Shown here piece after piece: positions 41,439-46,562 of a stretch of DNA of 46,562 nt. The translations under genes and the position numbers were made by a program. Source of the stretch: JBCBSP01 sp964550935. GTDB lineage: Bacteria; Pseudomonadota; Alphaproteobacteria; Caulobacterales; Maricaulaceae. The DNA is taken from positions 1 through 46,562 of the forward strand of contig CAZKBB010000017.1 of assembly GCA_964550935.1 (NCBI GenBank), in the 5' to 3' direction. Numbering within the stretch: the first letter of the stretch is position 1; each line of letters starts with the position of its first letter. Under the pieces are notes generated by a model, which searched no databases, had not been told where the DNA came from, and worked only from the letters and a program-made list of their open reading frames with translations.

Positions 41439-42197
41439 TCAGGACTCATCCCAGCCGCCGCAATCGCGCGCCCGGCTGTTGAGCCACATCATCCCTACCA
41501 TATCGCTTAACGAGGCGAAAAGACGGCCAAGATTGGTGTATTTCGACTGGCCGGCCATTCGCGGGCGATGGCCGACATCAACGAACTCCACCTGAAAGCC
41601 TTCACGCTTCATCAGCGCGGGGATGAATCTGTGCTGGTGGTCGAAGTAGGGAAGCCGAAGATACGCCTCGCGCTTGAAGGCCTTCAGCCCGCATCCGGTA
41701 TCGTCGGCGTCATCGTTCAACAGCCGCTTGCGGATCCCGTTGCCGAGCCGTGAGGCGAACTTCTTTCCAGCCGAATCCTGACGTCCCACCCGCCGGCCCG
41801 ACACCATGGCGAGCGCCTCCGGCGCGCCGGCGCGCGTCAGCGCCTTGACGACCGCGGGGATGTCCTCGGGCGGGTTCTGACCGTCCCCGTCGAGCGTGAC
41901 GACCACCGGCGCGCGCGCAGCGAGCACTCCGGTGCGGATCGCCCGGGACTGGCCGGCGTTGTTGCGATGGCGAACGACCCGCAAGGTGGGCGCGTCGGCC
42001 TTGGCCTGAACCAGCTCGGCGTGGGTGGCGTCGCGGCTGGCGTCGTCGACCAGAACAATCTCGTGGGGCGTGTTCTGAAGCACGGCGTAGATCTCGCGCG
42101 CCAGACGGCCCGCATTGCCCTCCTCGTTATACATCGGCGCGACCACGGCGATGCGCGGGCCGTCGTCCGGGCCGGCTCTGGCGGAGGTGTCGGTCAT
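41439..42197 (-). CDS. Family 2 glycosyltransferase, polyprenyl-phosphate sugar transferase type
   Basis: A 252-residue inverting glycosyltransferase resembling dolichol-phosphate mannosyltransferase and ArnC-type enzymes, but without their C-terminal membrane helices. The GT-A fold shows VVAPMYNEEGN, EIVLVDDASRDAT, VVRHRNNAGQSRAIRTGVLAA and the metal-binding VVTLDGDGQNPPED. DDTGCGLKAFKREAYLRLPYF and the FVDVGHRPRMAGQSKYTN block follow. It probably makes a lipid-linked sugar on the cytoplasmic face of the inner membrane. It is divergent from the ArnT-like gene, which would use such a donor. Confidence 0.88.
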   Translation of the reverse strand: MTDTSARAGPDDGPRIAVVAPMYNEEGNAGRLAREIYAVLQNTPHEIVLVDDASRDATHAELVQAKADAPTLRVVRHRNNAGQSRAIRTGVLAARAPVVVTLDGDGQNPPEDIPAVVKALTRAGAPEALAMVSGRRVGRQDSAGKKFASRLGNGIRKRLLNDDADDTGCGLKAFKREAYLRLPYFDHQHRFIPALMKREGFQVEFVDVGHRPRMAGQSKYTNLGRLFASLSDMVGMMWLNSRARDCGGWDES

Positions 42198-42330
42198 GGC
42201 GAGGCGGGGCGCGTCCTTGCGGGCGGCGTGGCGATCGGTCAGGCTTCGGCGCGTTTCATAACGCGTCTCGCCCGCCGCGCACGGACTTTTTTCAACGCCC
42301 GTTCGCCGCGGGCCCGGTCATGGGGCGAGC

Positions 42331-44109
42331 GTGACACGACCACCCTTCTTGAGCGCCGCCGCGGCGCGGGCGCGCTGGAGCCCGCGATCGGGCCTCGCCG
42401 CAGCCCTTATCGCGGCCGCGCTCGCTGTGATCGCCAGCCTGGCCGGCGTCTTCACCCTGCCGGTGCTGGACCGGGATGAGGCCCGCTTCGCCCAGGCCAC
42501 GGCCCAGATGCTGGAGAGCGGCGATCCGGTGCGCATCCGCTTCCTCGATCAGCCGCGCCATAAAAAGCCCGCCGGCATCCACTGGATGCAGGCGGCAAGC
42601 GTCGCGCTCGTGTCCTCAGCCGATGCGCGTGAGATCTGGGCCTACCGGCTGCCGTCCGCGTTCGGCGCCGGCCTCGCGGCGTTCGCCGTGGTCTTGTTGG
42701 GGCGCGCGCTCGCAGGGCCGCGCGCCGGATTCGCAGGCGGGCTTCTGATCGCGGTCTCGGTGCTGCTCAGCGCCGAAGGCGGGATCGCAAAGACCGACGC
42801 CATGCTGGCGGGCCTGACCGCGCTGACGATGCTGGCGGTAATGCGCGTGCGCTTGAGCGCAGATCAGGACGCGCCGCCCAGCCGCCTTGATGCGCGCGCC
42901 TGGTCGATCATCGCCTGGGTCGCCGCCGCGTCCGCCATCCTGATCAAGGGCCCCGTGACGCCCATGGTCGTCGGGCTTTCCATGCTCGCGCTGATCGCCT
43001 GGGAGCGGCGGATCGAATGGCTGGCGCGCTTCTTTCACTGGCCGGGCCCGGTGCTGGCCGCGCTGCTGCTGATCCCCTGGTTCGCCGCGGTGCAGGTCCT
43101 GACCGACGGGGCCTTCATCGCCCAGGCGCTCGGCCAGGATCTCGGCCCCAAGCTCGTCTCCGGTCATGAGGGCCACGGCGCGCCGCCGGGCGCGCATCTT
43201 GCGCTTCTGCCCGTGCTCGCCTTTCCGATGATCATCTTTCTGCCCGCCGGGATCGCCGCCGCGGTCAAGGGCCTGCGCGCCGGACCGGGGCGGGCGCGGG
43301 CGGCGCGCCTCCTGATCGTGCTCGCGCTGCCGGGCTTTCTCGCCTTCGAGCTGACGCCCACCAAGCTGCCGCACTACACCTTGCCGCTGCACGCGCCGAT
43401 CGCGGTGCTGGCGGGATGGGGGCTGGCGGTGATTACGGCTGCGCCGCTCTGGAGCCGGCTCGCCGGCGCGGCGCTGGGGCTTTTGGGCGCCGGAGTGCTG
43501 TGCGCGCTGGTTCCAGGCCTGGCGCTCGGGTTCGAGGCGTCAATGACCGCTGCGATCCTAACCAGTCTCGGCGTCGGAGCGGCTGCGATCGTCGCCGCGT
43601 TCGCCGCGCTTAAGACCGGGCGCCGGCCTGCGCTCGTCGCTGCGCTGGCCGCCGGGCTGATCTGGACGGTCGGCGCGCGCGCCGTCGTGGCGCCGGGCGC
43701 GGATGGGCTGTTCCTGGCGCGCGCGGTGGAGCGTGAACTTCAACAGGCCGGTCTGGCGCCGCGGCGGTTGGACGTGGTGTCCACCTTCACCGAGCCGAGC
43801 CTTGTCTTCACGCTCGGCGGCGCGGTGAGGCTGACCTCGCCTGCGCAGCTGGGCGCCGCGCTCGACGCGCCGCCGGGGCCCGACGGTCGCCTCGTCGTGA
43901 TCGATACGTCGCGTTACGAGCAGGCGATGGAGGATGCGCAAGGCAGAGGCGATACGGGCCAGGTCGACGCGCTGCGCGATCGGCTGGAGCGTCTCGCAGA
44001 GCGGGCGCGCGCAGTCGGGGAGGTACGCGGGCTGAACTACAGCCGCGGGGATGACACCACCGTGTTGCTGCTCCACATACCGCCCGAGCCTGAAGGAGAC
44101 GCCCCATGA
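42331..44109 (+). CDS. ArnT-like family 39 glycosyltransferase (lipid-linked sugar donor)
   Basis: A 592-residue polytopic inner-membrane transferase of the ArnT/PMT superfamily. The first periplasmic loop has the catalytic LDRDEARFAQAT (Asp47 to Glu50), then RFLDQPRHKKPAGIHWMQ, the typical pattern of the family. About eleven to thirteen hydrophobic segments follow, up to about residue 450, and the C-terminal 140 residues are soluble. It should move a sugar from an undecaprenyl carrier to lipid A, protein or another glycan in the periplasm; the acceptor is not identifiable. The start is GTG 42331 (weak GGGGCGAG upstream). The stop overlaps the start of the HMG-CoA lyase gene (ATGA). Confidence 0.88.
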   Translation: MTRPPFLSAAAARARWSPRSGLAAALIAAALAVIASLAGVFTLPVLDRDEARFAQATAQMLESGDPVRIRFLDQPRHKKPAGIHWMQAASVALVSSADAREIWAYRLPSAFGAGLAAFAVVLLGRALAGPRAGFAGGLLIAVSVLLSAEGGIAKTDAMLAGLTALTMLAVMRVRLSADQDAPPSRLDARAWSIIAWVAAASAILIKGPVTPMVVGLSMLALIAWERRIEWLARFFHWPGPVLAALLLIPWFAAVQVLTDGAFIAQALGQDLGPKLVSGHEGHGAPPGAHLALLPVLAFPMIIFLPAGIAAAVKGLRAGPGRARAARLLIVLALPGFLAFELTPTKLPHYTLPLHAPIAVLAGWGLAVITAAPLWSRLAGAALGLLGAGVLCALVPGLALGFEASMTAAILTSLGVGAAAIVAAFAALKTGRRPALVAALAAGLIWTVGARAVVAPGADGLFLARAVERELQQAGLAPRRLDVVSTFTEPSLVFTLGGAVRLTSPAQLGAALDAPPGPDGRLVVIDTSRYEQAMEDAQGRGDTGQVDALRDRLERLAERARAVGEVRGLNYSRGDDTTVLLLHIPPEPEGDAP

Positions 44110-45008
44110 GCCGCCGCATCGAGATCGTCGAAGTGGGCCCGCGCGACGGGCTGCAGAACGATCCGGTCCTGTTGCCGACCGCGGTGAAGCTGGAATTTAT
44201 CGATCGTCTGATCGCGGCGGGCGTGACGCGCATGGAGGCGGCGAGCTTCGTGAACCCGAAGCTGGTGCCCGCCATGGCCGATTCCGACGCGGTGATGGCC
44301 AAGGTCCCGCGCGGGCGGGCGCGCTTCATCGGCCTGGCGCTGAACGAGCGCGGCATGCGCCGCGCGATCGAGGCGGGCTGCGACGAGATCAACTACGTGA
44401 TGGTCGCCTCGGAAGGCTTCGGCAAGCGCAATCAGAACGCCACGCCGGAACAGACCGCAGACCTGTTCGACCGGGTCGCCGTGCTCGCCCACGACGCGGG
44501 CGTTCCGGTCTCCGCGACCGTGTCGGTGGCGTTCGGCGATCCGTTCGACGGCGAGGTTCCCGTGGCGACCGTCGCCGAGCTCGCCCGCCGGGCCGAAGCG
44601 GCCGGCGCGGTGGAGATCGCGCTTGGCGACACGATCGGGGTCGCCGACCCCTGGGACGTGCGCCGGCGCGCCGAGGCCGTGCGCGAGGCCGCGCCGAAGA
44701 CGCGGCTTCGCATGCACTTCCACAACACCCGCAACACCGCGCTCGCCAACGTGTTCGCCGCGGTCGAGGCGGGCGTGGACGTGATCGACGCCTCCACCGG
44801 CGGCATCGGCGGCTGCCCCTTCGCGCCGGCGGCGACCGGCAATGTGGCGACCGAAGACGTGGTCTACATGCTCCACCGCGGCGGCTACGAGACCGGGCTC
44901 GACCTCGACGCCCTGATTAAGACCGCGAAATGGCTCGAGACCGATGCGCTGGGGCACGAGGTCGAGAGCCTGCTCTCCAAGGCCGGCCCGTTTCCGCCGA
45001 GGGGGTGA
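44106..45008 (+). CDS. mvaB: Hydroxymethylglutaryl-CoA lyase
   Basis: Cleaves HMG-CoA to acetyl-CoA and acetoacetate, the last step of leucine breakdown. It is 300 residues long. The DRE-TIM-type opening is VEVGPRDGLQND (Asp/Gly-Leu-Gln motif). It continues with EAASFVNPKLVPAMADSD, FGDPFDGEVP, LGDTIGVADP, HFHNTRNTALAN and the C-terminal GGIGGCPFAPAATGNVATED with the active Cys. The ATGA overlap with the ArnT-like gene couples the two, although their functions seem unrelated. It could feed acetoacetate toward PHB through PhaB after CoA activation (inference). A repeat follows. Confidence 0.93.
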   Translation: MSRRIEIVEVGPRDGLQNDPVLLPTAVKLEFIDRLIAAGVTRMEAASFVNPKLVPAMADSDAVMAKVPRGRARFIGLALNERGMRRAIEAGCDEINYVMVASEGFGKRNQNATPEQTADLFDRVAVLAHDAGVPVSATVSVAFGDPFDGEVPVATVAELARRAEAAGAVEIALGDTIGVADPWDVRRRAEAVREAAPKTRLRMHFHNTRNTALANVFAAVEAGVDVIDASTGGIGGCPFAPAATGNVATEDVVYMLHRGGYETGLDLDALIKTAKWLETDALGHEVESLLSKAGPFPPRG

Positions 45009-45028
45009 GGGGGGCGCATCATCGCCTC

Positions 45029-45118
45029 GAGGTCCCGGATCTGCGCTGCGCTCCGTCCGGGAATTCAGTTTGAATGCGATGAACTCCCGGACGCGGCGAA
45101 GCCGCGATCCGGGACCTC
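45029..45118. repeat. Palindromic intergenic repeat, copy D (two half-units tail to tail)
   Basis: The element starts GAGGTCCCGGAT and ends ATCCGGGACCTC, so the whole 90-bp unit is an imperfect palindrome. Its right half, read in reverse, matches the hairpin half of copies A and B (GATCGCGGC-TTCG-CCGCG). It lies between the HMG-CoA lyase and phosphatase genes. Confidence 0.8.
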
Positions 45119-45188
45119 CGAGCGATCGCACGCAAACGCCGAAGCCGCCGCTTGCCGCGGTGCGGCGGCGGGGATACCTCTCTTGTCC

Positions 45189-45962
45189 ATGACAGAGCGC
45201 GTCTTCCCCCTCTCCGGCGTTCATAATTTCCGTCGCTTCGGCGCCTACCCGGGCTCCGACGGGCGATCGGTGCGCGACACGCTGTTTCGCTCAGGCCAGT
45301 TTTCGCGCGCGACGGACGACGACCACGCCGTGCTCGACGGTCTGAACGTGACGGTGGTCGCGGACCTGCGCCGGCCAAGCGAGCGCGAGGCCGAGCCCTC
45401 CCACTGGCCTGGACGCGAGGGCGTCACCGTCATCGAAAGCGATCACGCCGGCCCGGCCGAAGCGCCGCACTTGCGCTTCCTGCGCGAGGAGGCGCTGACC
45501 TTCGACTCCATCCGGCGCTTCATGACCGAGACCTATCGCCGTCTGCCCTTCGACGAGGGCAATCAGCATGTCTTCCGCGAGGGCGTGAAGGCGCTCGCCG
45601 AGGCCGGAGACGAGGACGGCTTCATCGTTCACTGCGCCGCGGGCAAGGACCGCACGGGCATCTTCTGCGCGCTGGTGCTGTGGGAGGCCGGCGTCGATCA
45701 CGACACGGTCGTGGACGACTACCTGATGACCAACACGGCGGTGGATTTCGACCGCATCGCCGGCGTCATGCGCGAGCGCCTGGCGCAGAAATACGGCCGC
45801 GAGTTCGGCGATGCGGAGCTGCGCGCCTTTCTCGGCGTGGACGGGGATTATCTCGACGCCGCGATCGAGGTGATGGGCGATCCGAGCCGCTATCTGCGCG
45901 AGGCGCTTGGCTTGTCCGAGGACGTTCTGGCGCGCATGCGCGACCGCCTCCTGACGGACTGA
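45189..45962 (+). CDS. Protein tyrosine phosphatase-like protein (Y_phosphatase3 family)
   Basis: A 257-residue dual-specificity-like phosphatase. It opens with the family's LSGVHNFRRFGAYPGSDG and RDTLFRSGQFSRATDDD, then VVADLRRPSERE. The active-site loop is HCAAGKDRTG (Cys149, Arg155). It probably removes phosphate from Tyr or from phosphoinositide-like or sugar phosphate targets; bacterial members are little characterised. ATG 45189 is preferred, with TTG 45183 two codons upstream as an alternative. GGGGA stands upstream of both. The pabB gene starts 4 bases after the stop, so the two are likely co-transcribed. Confidence 0.88.
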   Translation: MTERVFPLSGVHNFRRFGAYPGSDGRSVRDTLFRSGQFSRATDDDHAVLDGLNVTVVADLRRPSEREAEPSHWPGREGVTVIESDHAGPAEAPHLRFLREEALTFDSIRRFMTETYRRLPFDEGNQHVFREGVKALAEAGDEDGFIVHCAAGKDRTGIFCALVLWEAGVDHDTVVDDYLMTNTAVDFDRIAGVMRERLAQKYGREFGDAELRAFLGVDGDYLDAAIEVMGDPSRYLREALGLSEDVLARMRDRLLTD

Positions 45963-45966
45963 CGCG

Positions 45967-46562
45967 ATGGCGCGCGCCGCCGCCGGCGATCAGGCGCAAG
46001 CCGTCACCATTGCGCTCAGCTGGATGAGGCCCGCCGACGCGCTGGCGCCGCTGCGCGACGCGCCGGGCGCGCTGTTGATGGCCGGCGGGGCGCCGGGCGC
46101 ATCCGGGCGCTACAGCTATCTGTGCGCCTTCCCGGACTTCACCGTCGCCGGGCGCGACGCTGAGGACGCTTTCGCCGAGGCCCGCGCGCGCTTCATCGCC
46201 GGCGACGCCGGCGGGCGCGGGTTCGCCGGCGGCTACGCCGGGCTGCTCTCTTACGATCTCGGCCGGGCGTTCGAGCGCGCGCCTGAGACGCCGGACGCGA
46301 TCGCGCCCTGGCCGGCGCTCTCGCTTGGCTGGTACGGCGCGGTCGCGGTGTTCGATCACGCCCGCGAGGAGCTGACCGTGCGCGGGGACGGCGCCGCCGC
46401 AGCGCGCCTGGCCGCCGCGATCCAGGAGCGCGCGCGACCGGTGGATCCGGGCGAGGGCGCGCGGCTCGATCCGGTCTGGAGCGAGGCGCGCTATCTGGAG
46501 GCCGCCGCCGCCGCGCGGGACTATGTGCGCGCCGGCGACGTCTTCCAGGTCAATCTCAGCCA
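45967..46562 (+). CDS. pabB: Aminodeoxychorismate synthase component I, N-terminal part (cut by window edge)
   Basis: The frame opens at ATG 45967 and stays open to the window edge, giving about 198 residues. The sequence is typical of PabB/TrpE-like enzymes: GGAPGASGRYSYLCAFPD, then GFAGGYAGLLSYDLGRAFE, and AARDYVRAGDVFQVNLS at the end, the beginning of the conserved chorismate-binding domain. It would make 4-amino-4-deoxychorismate for p-aminobenzoate and folate. The YAGLLSYDLGR block favours PabB over TrpE. The other folate gene of the window, folE, is at the far left end. The remaining C-terminal part lies outside. Confidence 0.88.
   Translation, partial: MARAAAGDQAQAVTIALSWMRPADALAPLRDAPGALLMAGGAPGASGRYSYLCAFPDFTVAGRDAEDAFAEARARFIAGDAGGRGFAGGYAGLLSYDLGRAFERAPETPDAIAPWPALSLGWYGAVAVFDHAREELTVRGDGAAAARLAAAIQERARPVDPGEGARLDPVWSEARYLEAAAAARDYVRAGDVFQVNLS

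Overview
The window is a GC-rich stretch of chromosome from an alphaproteobacterium. Three things suggest an aquatic, Caulobacterales/Maricaulales-like heterotroph (for example a Hyphomonadaceae or Maricaulaceae relative): the PhaB/PhaR pair, TonB-dependent import, and promoter-like sequences resembling the Caulobacter housekeeping-sigma pattern (TTGaC..-N10-14-GCTAnAwC). The family assignment is inference; no rRNA gene is present. I see no transposase, integrase, phage gene, tRNA or CRISPR array, so this is ordinary chromosome with repeat-bearing gaps. It is cut at both ends inside genes: folE on the left, pabB on the right.

Layout. 0-5 kb: the end of folE, then a TonB-dependent receptor followed by a PhoD alkaline phosphatase on the minus strand, with a possible Pho box in front of the receptor gene. 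5-6 kb: rluD. 6-11 kb: a metal-handling block with a DUF4112 gene, bacterioferritin, a ZIP transporter overlapping a His-rich ZrgA/DUF2796 gene, a DUF3299 gene, a probable structured small RNA, a membrane protein and a bacterioferritin-associated ferredoxin. Two nearly identical palindromic repeats in opposite orientation bracket most of this block. 11.3-17.3 kb: gltD-gltB (glutamate synthase) in the order D then B, with overlapping start and stop codons. 17.4-20.5 kb: a lone EAL phosphodiesterase, a YgjP-type metallopeptidase and alaC. 20.6-23.7 kb: a TadG-like protein with a von Willebrand A domain, convergent with a large protein I do not recognise. 23.9-29.9 kb: an M28 lipoprotein peptidase, a BASS-family transporter, an N-acyl-D-amino-acid deacylase and an M48/PDZ lipoprotein protease. 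30-34 kb: serC, a PagL-like lipid A deacylase, a gene interrupted by an in-frame TGA, and purA. 34-36.4 kb: a gene-free repeat mosaic, then hisC with a methyltransferase. 36.5-38.5 kb: gloB, a cupin and a secreted protein of unknown function. 38.5-40.7 kb: phaB and phaR (divergent), then an unknown gene overlapping a 25-codon membrane ORF. 40.8-45 kb: a small membrane protein, a GT2 glycosyltransferase divergent from an ArnT-like transferase, and an HMG-CoA lyase. 45.2-46.6 kb: a tyrosine phosphatase and the start of pabB.

How the genes fit together. Most are core metabolism: ammonia assimilation, serine, histidine and alanine aminotransferases, purine and folate steps, leucine/ketone-body catabolism and PHB. 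Accessory themes are phosphorus scavenging (receptor plus PhoD), iron and zinc homeostasis (Bfr, Bfd, ZIP, ZrgA, DUF3299) and envelope remodelling (PagL, GT2, ArnT-like, M48).

The items most worth a second look are the candidate small RNA near 9.49-9.65 kb, the interrupted gene at 31.9-32.6 kb, the ZIP-ZrgA-DUF3299 cluster, the unrecognised 569-residue protein at 22-23.7 kb, the coupled micro-ORF at 40.65 kb and the paired inverted repeats. I did not find a clearly new multi-gene system such as a defence island or secretion locus.
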